This document shows, one piece after another, positions 1-7,929 of a DNA stretch of 64,000 bases (the first letter of the stretch is position 1; each line of letters starts with the position of its first letter). The DNA is from Brevibacillus centrosporus (lineage in GTDB: Bacteria; Bacillota; Bacilli; Brevibacillales; Brevibacillaceae), in contig NZ_RHHP01000023.1 in the NCBI RefSeq assembly GCF_003710815.1, positions 150,344 through 214,343 of the forward strand, read 5' to 3'. The translations under genes were made by a program, and so were the position numbers. The notes beneath the pieces were generated by a model. The model searched no databases, had not been told where the DNA came from, and worked only from the letters and a program-made list of their open reading frames with translations.

Positions 1-1
1 T

Positions 2-421
2 GAGCATTTGCATGATTCCAGCAGGCTGCATTCAGAGGTAGCGGCTGTGTACGACATGGGTCAGCGTTTGTTTGAGAGAACGACAGAGATCCCGTTTGCC
101 CTTTCCTTATCTGGCATCCGCTATTGTTCCTATCAGCAGCTTCAACGGATCGCAGACGAGCTGACGCTTCCATACCGTCATCAGTTTGCTGACAGTCCAA
201 CCATGGTTGTCCTCTGTGAGTTGGATATGGCAAAAGCACTCGGGCAAGCTTTGGAGCTGCGATGCAAGGGAAAACCGCACATCATTTGTATCGATCAGGT
301 ACGCGTCGAGTACGGCGACTACATCGACTTGGGCGAACCTATCTCCGGCACGATTATCCCGGTCGTCGTCAAAACGCTAGCCTTTGATGAACACACTTCG
401 ATAAAGGGGGGGACGAGATGA
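2..421 (+). CDS. eutA: Ethanolamine ammonia-lyase reactivating factor EutA, C-terminal part (5' end outside window)
   Basis: The reading frame is open at the left edge, so only about the last 139 residues are present. EutA is the chaperone-like ATPase that exchanges damaged cobalamin in ethanolamine ammonia-lyase. The visible part fits the end of the family: a VVLCELDMAKALGQAL helix, an IICIDQV strand and the closing VVKTLAF motif. The stop codon overlaps the eutB start (ATGA at 418-421), indicating one operon with translational coupling. The TTG at position 8 is internal and not the true start. Identification leans on the order eutA-eutB-eutC as well as on the sequence. Confidence 0.85.
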   Translation, partial: EHLHDSSRLHSEVAAVYDMGQRLFERTTEIPFALSLSGIRYCSYQQLQRIADELTLPYRHQFADSPTMVVLCELDMAKALGQALELRCKGKPHIICIDQVRVEYGDYIDLGEPISGTIIPVVVKTLAFDEHTSIKGGTR

Positions 422-1779
422 TCACGAAAACAACGGTACTCGGGCAGACCTATCAATTCCGCGACCTCAAAGAAATCTTCGCCAAGGCGAACGAGGATAA
501 ATCGGGGGATCAGCTGGCGGGTATAGCCGCCGAGGACTCACGTGAGCGTGTAGCAGCCAAACAGGTGCTGGCCGATCTGACGTTGGCGGATATCCGCAAC
601 CATCCGCTGCTGCCGCCAGAGGAGGACGAGGTCTCGCGCGTGATTGAGGCTGGCATCAACGAGAAGATCTACAACGAAATCAAGAACTGGAGCGTGTCAG
701 AGCTTCGTGAGTACTTACTGAGCCATCAGGCGGGAGAAAGTGAGATCCGGCGAATCAGCCGGGGGCTGTCCAGCGAAATGATCGCAGCCACAACCAAGCT
801 GATGAGCAATCTCGACCTGATTACGGCTGCGGCAAAAATACGAAACATTACGCACTGCAACACAGCGATCGGACAGCAAGGAGTGCTGGCATCACGTGTT
901 CAGCCCAACCATCCCTCCGACAGCATCCAAGGCATCAAGGCTGCCCTGTACGAAGGGCTCAGCTACGGGATTGGCGATGCCGTCATCGGGGTCAACCCGG
1001 TCATCGATACGTCCGATAGCGTAAAAGACATCTTGCTGATGACGAAAGAAGTGATAAACAAGTGGGAGATCCCCACCCAAAATTGTGTGCTCGCCCATGT
1101 CTCTACCCAAATGCGTGCCATCCGCCAAGGCGCGCCAGCTGATCTGATTTTCCAGAGCCTTGCGGGAAGTGAAGCGGGCAACCAGGCATTCGGGATCGAC
1201 GTTGCCCTTCTGGATGAGGCCGATGAGCTGATGCGAAAGGAAGGCACTTCTACAGGTCCGAATATTTGGTACTTCGAGACGGGGCAGGGCTCTGAGCTGT
1301 CCTCTGAGGCTCACTTCGGCATCGACCAGCTGACGATGGAAGCCCGCTGCTATGGGCTTGCCCGCAAGTATCAGCCTTTCATCGTCAATACGGTCGTGGG
1401 TTTTATTGGCCCTGAATATTTGTATGACAGCAGACAAGTCATCCGGGCAGGGCTGGAGGATCACTTTATGGGCAAGCTCCACGGTCTGCCGATGGGCTGT
1501 GACGTGTGCTACACCAACCATATGAAGGTCGACCAGAACGATATGGACAATCTGGGCATCCTGCTCTCGGCTGCAGGAGTAAATTTTGTCATCGGAGTAG
1601 CTATGGCAGATGATGTCATGCTCAATTATCAATCAACGAGCTTTCATGATATCGCCGCTTTCCGGGAGGTGCTCGGTTTGCGTCCAGCCCCGGCGTTTGA
1701 GAAGTGGCTGGAGAAGATGGGGATCATGGAACATGGCAAGCTGACGGCGATCGCGGGAGATCCAACGATTTTTATGTAA
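418..1779 (+). CDS. eutB: Ethanolamine ammonia-lyase, large (catalytic) subunit EutB
   Basis: 453 residues, full length for the family. With EutC it forms the adenosylcobalamin-dependent lyase that converts ethanolamine to acetaldehyde and ammonia. Recognisable blocks are LMSNLDLITAAAKI, the barrel segment GLSYGIGDAVIGVNPV, FQSLAGSEAGN, WYFETGQGSELSSEAH and LPMGCDVCYTNHMK, all characteristic of EutB. It starts at the ATG overlapping the eutA stop and is followed by eutC after 16 bases. No microcompartment shell genes are visible here, but the operon's left part lies outside the window. Confidence 0.97.
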   Translation: MITKTTVLGQTYQFRDLKEIFAKANEDKSGDQLAGIAAEDSRERVAAKQVLADLTLADIRNHPLLPPEEDEVSRVIEAGINEKIYNEIKNWSVSELREYLLSHQAGESEIRRISRGLSSEMIAATTKLMSNLDLITAAAKIRNITHCNTAIGQQGVLASRVQPNHPSDSIQGIKAALYEGLSYGIGDAVIGVNPVIDTSDSVKDILLMTKEVINKWEIPTQNCVLAHVSTQMRAIRQGAPADLIFQSLAGSEAGNQAFGIDVALLDEADELMRKEGTSTGPNIWYFETGQGSELSSEAHFGIDQLTMEARCYGLARKYQPFIVNTVVGFIGPEYLYDSRQVIRAGLEDHFMGKLHGLPMGCDVCYTNHMKVDQNDMDNLGILLSAAGVNFVIGVAMADDVMLNYQSTSFHDIAAFREVLGLRPAPAFEKWLEKMGIMEHGKLTAIAGDPTIFM

Positions 1780-1795
1780 CCTAGGAGGTGTTCGG

Positions 1796-2668
1796 TTGAT
1801 GGAGCAGCAGTTGGAATATTTGGTCGACAAGGTCGTGGCAGAGCTGCAGAAAAAGCTGAGTGAAAGGGCGAGGAACGGTTCGGCGAAAGCTTTGGGAGCA
1901 TTCGATGGTTCCGAGTCTCCTGTCCACGTAGTTGAAGAGGAGCGAGGGGCGAATGTCCCGAATCCGAAATGGCAGGAAGGCATGCAGGAGCTCTTGGACA
2001 GCACGCCTGCCCGGATCGGTGTGTGGCGTACGGGTGTCCGTCCCTTGACCCGGACCATGCTTCAGCTCCGGCGTGACCATGCAGCGGCGGTCGATGCTGT
2101 GTATGGCGAAGTGCAGCAGTCGCTGCTCGACGAGTTTTCCCTGTTTACCGTGGAGACGCAGTACGACAATACCGAGAATTACTTGAAGCGGCCGGATATG
2201 GGACGAATCCTCAACGAAGAAGGGGTGCGGCTGCTCCTGGAGCGCTGCCAAAAGAAGCCGCAGGTGCAAATTGTCGTCTCCGATGGGCTGAGTGCCAGCG
2301 CCGTTGATGCCAATCTGCGAGATGTCCTGCCTGCATTGCTGGACTCGTTAACCAGCTATGGATTGAGCTGCGGCACACCGTTTTTCGTCAGAGGAGGACG
2401 TGTCGCGAGCATGGATCACATCGGAGAACTGCTGCAGCCGGAAGTGCTGGTGCTTCTCATTGGAGAGCGCCCTGGTCTGGTGACTGCCCACTCGATGAGC
2501 GCCTACATGTGCTATCGCCCGCGCAAAGGCATGGTGGAATCGGAACGCACTGTCATTTCCAACATCCATCGTCAGGGAACGTCGCCCATCGAGGCAGGCG
2601 CTCATATCGGGACTATTTTGAGCAAAATGCTGGAACAAAAGGCGAGCGGGGTCAAGCTGGTGCTCTAG
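1796..2668 (+). CDS. eutC: Ethanolamine ammonia-lyase, small subunit EutC
   Basis: 290 residues from TTG at 1796, or 289 from the ATG at 1799. An AGGAGG at 1783-1788 serves either start, and the TTG has the more usual 7-base spacing. EutC closes the cobalamin site of the lyase. Family blocks are the N-terminal ARIGVWRTGVRPLTRTMLQLR, the VQIVVSDGLSASAVDAN segment, LIGERPGLVTAHSMSAYMCYRP and the C-terminal SPIEAGAHIG. It is the third gene of the eutABC run. No obvious terminator follows, so transcription may continue into the small genes downstream. Confidence 0.96.
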   Translation: MMEQQLEYLVDKVVAELQKKLSERARNGSAKALGAFDGSESPVHVVEEERGANVPNPKWQEGMQELLDSTPARIGVWRTGVRPLTRTMLQLRRDHAAAVDAVYGEVQQSLLDEFSLFTVETQYDNTENYLKRPDMGRILNEEGVRLLLERCQKKPQVQIVVSDGLSASAVDANLRDVLPALLDSLTSYGLSCGTPFFVRGGRVASMDHIGELLQPEVLVLLIGERPGLVTAHSMSAYMCYRPRKGMVESERTVISNIHRQGTSPIEAGAHIGTILSKMLEQKASGVKLVL

Positions 2669-2760
2669 TAATTGAAGTGGTTATTATTATCTTCTTTGTC
2701 TTCACTCCCGTATAAATGTTCTGAAAACAGTCAACGCTACTAGGGAGAGGAGAGGTGGAT

Positions 2761-2925
2761 ATGTTTGGTAGGAAACGAAAGAGTAGTCGAAACGAAAAGA
2801 AGCCTGAAGTCAGACTTCTAAGAGAGTTCAAAGTAGGAGATACAGTTGAAGTATCAGTTTATCAAATGAGTCGTTCCTATAAGCCTGATTTACCTTCGAA
2901 TAGAGAGCAGCAAGGAAAAAAATAA
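2761..2925 (+). CDS. Small basic hypothetical protein (54 aa)
   Basis: ATG at 2761 preceded by a good ribosome binding site (GGGAGAGGAGAGG, about 2743-2755). The product is 54 residues, with a strongly basic N-terminus (MFGRKRKSSRNEKK) followed by FKVGDTVEVSVYQMSRSY, a short segment of the kind seen in beta-barrel nucleic-acid-binding folds, although that resemblance is only by eye. Base composition is A+T-richer than the eut genes. It precedes the membrane protein at 3007 on the same strand and may share its transcript. Function unknown. Confidence 0.5.
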   Translation: MFGRKRKSSRNEKKPEVRLLREFKVGDTVEVSVYQMSRSYKPDLPSNREQQGKK

Positions 2926-3006
2926 AATAGTCAAACCCTCTACACCTTTCAGTTCTTTCCTGTAAAATAAAGGAATAGTTGGATCGGGTAGGGGGATTTT
3001 TGTCTG

Positions 3007-3855
3007 ATGATTCAAAAAACATTCACATTGTTAAGAGAAAAATTATACGGGGTGTTTGTGGCTGGGGTGCTACTTGTCATCGGGAGTTTAGTTGGTGAGT
3101 TAAAGGAAGTATACAGTACGATCATTCTTCCTTTTGTATCCATGGCAAACTTACTGGAATCCTATCAAGATGCTAATAATTTCACCAAGCTATTGTTTAG
3201 TGCTATTTGTATTATGATTTATTTGGCGGTTGTTAGCTATATCCCCTTGCTGATTGCAAAAGATCGTAAACAAATAGAAAAATCTTCCCCTGCACCTGAG
3301 ATCATGCTTTATACGGAGGAAATCTCTGCTGCAATGGAAGTCATAGAAAAACCAGGCGTCCAAGAAATCGAAATTACGAATACAGTTGATCATTTAATGA
3401 GAAGGATTGGGATGCAAGCCATGAGTATCTTCCCAGGGTTAGATCACCGGTTTGTGAGGGCATCGTTTTTAGTGACCAATTTAGAAGGGAACATCATGGT
3501 TGTTAGTCTTGGCCGGCATTTTGGACTTACAGAACTTGATATGAAAATGGTTGATGAAATCTTGGGCATGCCAGATAATCCCTATTTAAAAGGGAACGTA
3601 CGGGAGTTATTTCCTGCAAATGACATGGAGGCTATAGGGTTTATACGTAATCAAGGTCCTAATTTTCGATTTGGGTACGTAATTATGCTGCCTAGCAAAG
3701 AAATGATTACTATGGAAACGGAAGCCCACTTCAAGGCTGCGGCAGTGGCCGTACAGCATATCGTCTACATGGACAAGTTATGGAAACTTATGGTATCCTA
3801 TAGTCAAAATCTTGATGGAGGTGGAAGCGATGGAAGTAGTAGATCAAGAGCGTAA
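3007..3855 (+). CDS. Membrane-anchored hypothetical protein with a C-terminal GAF-like region
   Basis: 282 residues, not recognised as a named family. Two hydrophobic segments (about residues 13-30 and 62-84) suggest a double membrane anchor. The remaining roughly 190 residues look cytosolic and have the alternating strand/helix character of a GAF- or PAS-type sensor: HRFVRASFLV, GNIMVVSLGRHFGL, FRFGYVIMLPS, then a closing helix. A signalling role is inference only. The start is ATG 3007 with a weak AGGGGGA upstream. The end overlaps the next gene by 26 bases. The gene is visibly A+T-richer than its flanks, compatible with transfer. Confidence 0.6.
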   Translation: MIQKTFTLLREKLYGVFVAGVLLVIGSLVGELKEVYSTIILPFVSMANLLESYQDANNFTKLLFSAICIMIYLAVVSYIPLLIAKDRKQIEKSSPAPEIMLYTEEISAAMEVIEKPGVQEIEITNTVDHLMRRIGMQAMSIFPGLDHRFVRASFLVTNLEGNIMVVSLGRHFGLTELDMKMVDEILGMPDNPYLKGNVRELFPANDMEAIGFIRNQGPNFRFGYVIMLPSKEMITMETEAHFKAAAVAVQHIVYMDKLWKLMVSYSQNLDGGGSDGSSRSRA

Positions 3856-4069
3856 AGGTATAACGACGAACGGGACTGAATTCAGTGTTGCAGTCTATCG
3901 CCCAACGAAAAAGATCCTTCCAGCTGAGAGAGTCTCCTTTTCAGACGATCACACCGCCATCCTGAAAGAAATCCTACAGGGGCAGGGTGAAATAGCCGCA
4001 GGTACTGAAAAATCAAAAGCAAAATCGACAGGTTTGATTCAGTCGATTAAAGATTATTTTCATAAATAG
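3830..4069 (+). CDS. Small hypothetical protein (79 aa)
   Basis: Start placed at ATG 3830 because GGAGGTGG (3817-3824) lies at ideal distance. An upstream TTG at 3812 would sit ahead of this ribosome binding site. The gene overlaps the end of the 282-residue membrane protein by 26 bases, so the two are probably translated together. The product is hydrophilic, without membrane segments or cysteines, and ends with the basic/amphipathic stretch SIKDYFHK. No family recognised. A terminator follows at 4078. Confidence 0.55.
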   Translation: MEVVDQERKGITTNGTEFSVAVYRPTKKILPAERVSFSDDHTAILKEILQGQGEIAAGTEKSKAKSTGLIQSIKDYFHK

Positions 4070-4077
4070 CATTACGA

Positions 4078-4106
4078 GGAGACCCCAGCGGTTTCCTTTT
4101 CTATTT
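4078..4106 (+). terminator. Rho-independent terminator after the small-gene cluster
   Basis: Stem GGAGACC / GGTTTCC (4078-4084 with 4090-4096, one G-T pair), five-base loop, then TTTTCTATTT. Confidence 0.65.
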
Positions 4107-4169
4107 GTGCCCCCCGTTTTTAAGAGGCATAATAGATTTGAGGATCAAGTCGAAAGGGATGGGACAAAC

Positions 4170-5117
4170 ATGAAGCTGATTGAGAACAGCAAGGGAATCC
4201 TGACGAGCTGCATGGCTTTGAAACCGGGCGAATCTTTTCTAGTTGTCGCCGACGACATAAAACGTGAGCTGGGGCAAGCCCTGTGGGAGGCTGGCAGAGA
4301 ACTGGGAGCCGAGTCCGTCCTGATGGTGATGCAGGAGCGCGAGAAAAGCGGACAGGAACCGCCGGCAATCGTAGCAGAAGCGATGAAAAACGCAGATGTA
4401 GTTGTCTGTGTAACAGAGCATTCGTTGACGCATACCAAGGCGCGCAAAGAGGCGGCTGCCAACGGGACACGACTCGCGACCATGCCTGGCATTACAGAGG
4501 ATATGTTTTTAGAAGGGGCAATCGCTGCTGACTATACTCAAGTGAAGAGCTTGACGGAGAAAGTAACGGAAATGCTCAGTGCAGCAAGTACCGTACGAAT
4601 TGAAAAAGAAGGCAAGAGCCTCCAGTTCTCCATCGCGAGCCGTCCCGGTGTTCCGAGTACGGGTATGTATGTGAATCCAGGCGAATCAGGCAATCTTCCT
4701 TCTGGGGAAGCCTACATCGCACCTGTAGAGGGCTCGGCGCATGGCCAGATTGTGGTCGACGGCTCCATTTCCGGAATCGGAAAAGTGGACAGCCCGGCGC
4801 TGCTGACTGTGGAAAATGGCCGTATCACTTCTACAGAAGGAGCTGCCGGCGAGAGACTGTTGCAGATTTTGGGCGAGCAGGACGGGCGCATGCTGGGTGA
4901 ATTCGGGATCGGCACCAATGACAAGGCTCGCATTACCGGAGTCGTTTTGGAGGACGAAAAAGTCTACGGGACGATTCACGTAGCATTTGGCAGCAACAAC
5001 ACCTTTGGTGGAACCATCGTCGCGGGTGTTCATATCGATTGTGTCGTCAAAGAACCAGACGTGTATTTGGACGATCGTCTGATCATGAAAAAAGGTCAGC
5101 TGCTGGACCTGGTATAA
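4170..5117 (+). CDS. M29-like metallo-aminopeptidase family protein
   Basis: 315 residues from ATG 4170 (AAAGGGA upstream). An in-frame ATG at 4107 lies beyond the likely ribosome binding site. The C-terminal half carries the family's metal-site pattern: GEFGIGTN, then IHVAFGSN and a HIDCVVKEPDVYLD block, in which Glu, His and Asp residues bind a dinuclear metal centre in M29 aminopeptidases and in the related NicX-type dioxygenases. The N-terminal half is an alpha/beta domain. It is shorter than classical M29 enzymes (about 410 residues) and matches the short-form subgroup often annotated simply as aminopeptidase. Substrate unknown; it stands alone, ending at a bidirectional terminator. Confidence 0.75.
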   Translation: MKLIENSKGILTSCMALKPGESFLVVADDIKRELGQALWEAGRELGAESVLMVMQEREKSGQEPPAIVAEAMKNADVVVCVTEHSLTHTKARKEAAANGTRLATMPGITEDMFLEGAIAADYTQVKSLTEKVTEMLSAASTVRIEKEGKSLQFSIASRPGVPSTGMYVNPGESGNLPSGEAYIAPVEGSAHGQIVVDGSISGIGKVDSPALLTVENGRITSTEGAAGERLLQILGEQDGRMLGEFGIGTNDKARITGVVLEDEKVYGTIHVAFGSNNTFGGTIVAGVHIDCVVKEPDVYLDDRLIMKKGQLLDLV

Positions 5118-5146
5118 ACGAAGGACAGAGCAGCAGGCAAAACGAA

Positions 5147-5171
5147 AGCCCCTCCCGTTTAGAGAGGGGCT
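5147..5171. terminator. Bidirectional terminator
   Basis: Perfect 8-bp stem AGCCCCTC / GAGGGGCT between the convergent aminopeptidase and SDR remnant. The flanking T-runs are short. Confidence 0.65.
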
Positions 5172-5198
5172 ATTCCATGTAGAAAAAGCAAGAAAGTT

Positions 5199-5766
5199 TT
5201 ACTTAAACGAAGCGTAGCCTTCGTCGACCATGACCACGCTGCCGTTGATTGCGCTTGCTTCCGGAAGAGACAGCAGATAAACCGAGTCCGCGATTTGCTC
5301 GGGCTGAGTCAATTTGTTGTCCATGACTTTCGTTTTCATTGAGTCAAGCATACCGGAATCCTTGTAGCCTTGAATGATAGGCGTATCCACTGCACCAGGT
5401 GCGACCCCTACCACACGAATGCCGTAAGCAGCCAGCTCCAGAGCAGCTGATTTTGTCATCATGATCACGGCACCTTTTGTGGCGTGATAAGCAAAAGTAC
5501 CTGGAGAAGCCAAGAACCCGAAAACGGAAGCCATGTTGATAATCACACCTTTGATGCCAAGCTCCCGCATTTTTTTGCCGGCGGCCATAATGCCATGAGC
5601 GACCCCATGCTGATTGACGTTGATGACAGCGTGGTAATGGCTCCATTCCAAATCAGGGACAGGCGTTAGGCGACCGATTCCTGCATTGTTGAACATGACA
5701 TCCATTCGACCGAAAGTGGCTACAGATTTATCCACTAAAGCCTCGACGTCCTCGTATTTCGAAGCT
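5199..5766 (-). pseudogene. Short-chain dehydrogenase/reductase, 5'-truncated
   Basis: About 188 C-terminal codons of a classical SDR remain: NNAGIG, the catalytic Ser in INMASVFGF, YHATK (Y-x3-K) and PGAVDTP. The N-terminal nucleotide-binding glycine motif is missing. Homology starts near KYEDVEALV, at about 5765. Beyond it the open frame (apparent start at 5876) merely reads antisense through a LysR gene and is spurious. An intact SDR would have about 250 residues. Without the NAD(P)-binding half the product cannot be a working enzyme. Confidence 0.8.
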
Positions 5767-6274
5767 GTCAGCCAAGCCATATCCATACTGGAAGCGGAAC
5801 TGGGGCTTGTCATCTTTACTCGTTCACGGGGAAAGGGCGCCATGTCCACTCCGGAGGGAAAAGTGATCATTTCCAAGGCGCAGGAAAATCCTGTTAAAGG
5901 TAGGGCTGAGGCAACCGCCTATAGCAGTATCGTGAGCGGCGAGCTGCGCATCGCGACGATTCCGGGGCCGATGCATTTACTACCAGATCCGTGCGCACAT
6001 CCAGAGTCTGGAGGCAAACTATGGGCAATTCGATATCCTGTTTACTTCGAATAATGTGCAGGCGATACAAAATGCGGTCTTATCGGCGATAGGAGTAACC
6101 GTCGGCCTGCACTATTCCTTTTCCAAGCATGTGTCTACAGGCAGCCAGGATATCATCGCGATAGAGCTGGATCGACCTGACGAGAAGCCTATCTACTATG
6201 GCTGGGCGATGCGTAAGGGAAAGCAGTCCTCGCTAATCGCCAAGAAGTTCATCCAACGACTCGACCTCGGCTGA
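5767..6274 (+). pseudogene. LysR-family regulator, truncated and internally deleted
   Basis: From about 5767 the plus strand encodes the middle of a LysR helix-turn-helix (AVSQAISILEAELG, FTRSRGKG, TPEGK), then SGELRIATIPGPMHLL. At about 5980 homology jumps, with a frame change, to the far C-terminal effector domain (QFDILFTSNNVQAIQNAV, then IGVTVGL) and ends at 6274. The first ~20 residues and roughly 100 residues of the effector domain are gone. It abuts the SDR remnant head to head, as expected for a divergently transcribed regulator/target pair joined by deletion. Confidence 0.8.
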
Positions 6275-6369
6275 GGTTATGGGCTTGCTGCTCGTGCGCT
6301 GGCTGGCAGAGATGAAACTTGGATGGAAATGGTGTAAAATGGGAGAATCATGAAGGTGGATGTGGGGTA

Positions 6370-7815
6370 ATGCTGTTGCTCGAACAAATCGTCGCGGTCA
6401 TCTCGATCGGCAATGTCATGTTGGCCGCTGTCCTGATCTTTATGGAGCGGCGCAATATCGCAGCTACCTGGGCGTGGTTGATGGTGCTGCTGTTTTTACC
6501 AGGAATCGGTTTTATCGTTTATTTGATATTCGGTCAAAAGCTGAGCAAAAAGAAGCTGTATCGTCTGAAGGAGGGGGAGTTTTCTCACTTCCGGACAGCT
6601 GTTGATAAGCAGAAGTACTTGCTGGAAAACGGGAAAATGGAAGTGAATGACCCTGCGATGGAGCGGCATCGCGACATGATTTACATGAATGTGGTCAGTG
6701 ATGGGGCGTATTATACGCAAGATAATGCGATTAAGGTGTTTCTGGAAGGAAACAGCCTGTTTGCCGACATGTTCGGACAGATTGAAAAAGCGCAGGAGCA
6801 TATCCATTTGCTGTACTATACGATTCGAAACGATGAGCTGGGCAGCGAGCTGATGAACATCCTCGTCAAAAAGGCATCGGAAGGCGTGCAAGTCCGGCTC
6901 CTGTATGACGCAGTAGGATCAGCAGGGATTCCGTCTCGGTTTTTCAAGCCTTTGCTGGCAGCTGGAGGAGAAGCGGTCCCGTTTTTCCCAGCATCGTTTT
7001 CCTTCATCAATTTCCGGGTGAACTTTCGCAACCATAGGAAGCTGACGATCGTTGACGGGAAGGTCGGATATTTGGGTGGCTTCAACATCGGAGACGAGTA
7101 CGTAGGCAAGAAAAAGCTGGGGTATTGGCGAGACACGCATTTGCGGATTGAGGGAAAAGCGGTGTACATGCTGCAAGCGCGCTTTTTCCTCGACTGGAAC
7201 CTGTCTTCTCCCAAGCGCATGGCAGAGGCGATCACGTATTTCCCGGAGACGCACGGGCCAGCAGATGGGATTGGCGTGCAGATCGTGTCCAGTGGCCCCA
7301 ATTCGGAAAAGCATCAAATCCTGCATGCGAACCTGAAAATGATCTACAAGGCACGACAGACGATTTACTTGCAAACCCCTTATTTCATACCGGATGAAAG
7401 TATTTTGACTGCGCTAAAAATGGCGGTGATGTCAGGTGTCGATGTCCGTGTGATGGTACCGGGAAAGCCGGATCATCTGATGGTTTTTTGGGCGACTCAT
7501 TCCTATCTGGGGGAGCTGTTGAAAAGTGGTGTGCGCTGCTACCTGTATGAAAAGGGCTTTATGCATGCGAAAACTATGGTAGTGGACACCCAAATTTCAT
7601 CGGTCGGTACAGCCAATATCGATATTCGCAGCTTCAAGCTGAACTTTGAGACAAATGCCTACCTGTATGACACGCGGATGGCGGAAAAGCTGGAGGCACT
7701 GTTTATCGCCGATATGGCCGATTGCCGGGAACTGACGATTGAGGAGTACATGAACCGCCCGTTGCGTTCGCGAATTCAGGAATCACTGACGAGGCTACTG
7801 TCCCCGATTTTTTAG
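6370..7815 (+). CDS. cls: Cardiolipin synthase
   Basis: 481 residues from ATG 6370 (AAGGTGG upstream). An open frame from 6319 exists, but the added residues do not fit the family. It joins two phosphatidylglycerols into cardiolipin and glycerol at the membrane. Two N-terminal membrane helices (about 3-23 and 34-54) are followed by two phospholipase-D HKD motifs: H222-R-K224...D229 with GGFNIGDEY after it, and H399-A-K401...D406 with GTANIDIRS after it. Length and architecture are standard for Firmicute Cls. It is a single gene with its own terminator. Confidence 0.95.
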   Translation: MLLLEQIVAVISIGNVMLAAVLIFMERRNIAATWAWLMVLLFLPGIGFIVYLIFGQKLSKKKLYRLKEGEFSHFRTAVDKQKYLLENGKMEVNDPAMERHRDMIYMNVVSDGAYYTQDNAIKVFLEGNSLFADMFGQIEKAQEHIHLLYYTIRNDELGSELMNILVKKASEGVQVRLLYDAVGSAGIPSRFFKPLLAAGGEAVPFFPASFSFINFRVNFRNHRKLTIVDGKVGYLGGFNIGDEYVGKKKLGYWRDTHLRIEGKAVYMLQARFFLDWNLSSPKRMAEAITYFPETHGPADGIGVQIVSSGPNSEKHQILHANLKMIYKARQTIYLQTPYFIPDESILTALKMAVMSGVDVRVMVPGKPDHLMVFWATHSYLGELLKSGVRCYLYEKGFMHAKTMVVDTQISSVGTANIDIRSFKLNFETNAYLYDTRMAEKLEALFIADMADCRELTIEEYMNRPLRSRIQESLTRLLSPIF

Positions 7816-7827
7816 GCCAGCGAATAG

Positions 7828-7875
7828 AAGACCCACTCATCCATTGCCGTTGCGGCAAGGAGAGCGGGTCTTTTT
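7828..7875 (+). terminator. Terminator after cardiolipin synthase
   Basis: AAGACCC / GGGTCTT outer stem, with an inner TTGCCG / CGGCAA hairpin and a T-run at 7871-7875. Confidence 0.8.
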
Positions 7876-7929
7876 GCTGTGCGATGGACTTTGTAAGCTA
7901 GCTTAGGCTGTACCCAGCTTCACGCCTTT

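Noticed and set aside
5767..5876. N-terminal 36 codons of the minus-strand SDR frame starting at 5876
   Set aside because: They are the reverse complement of LysR coding sequence; the SDR is truncated at about 5765.
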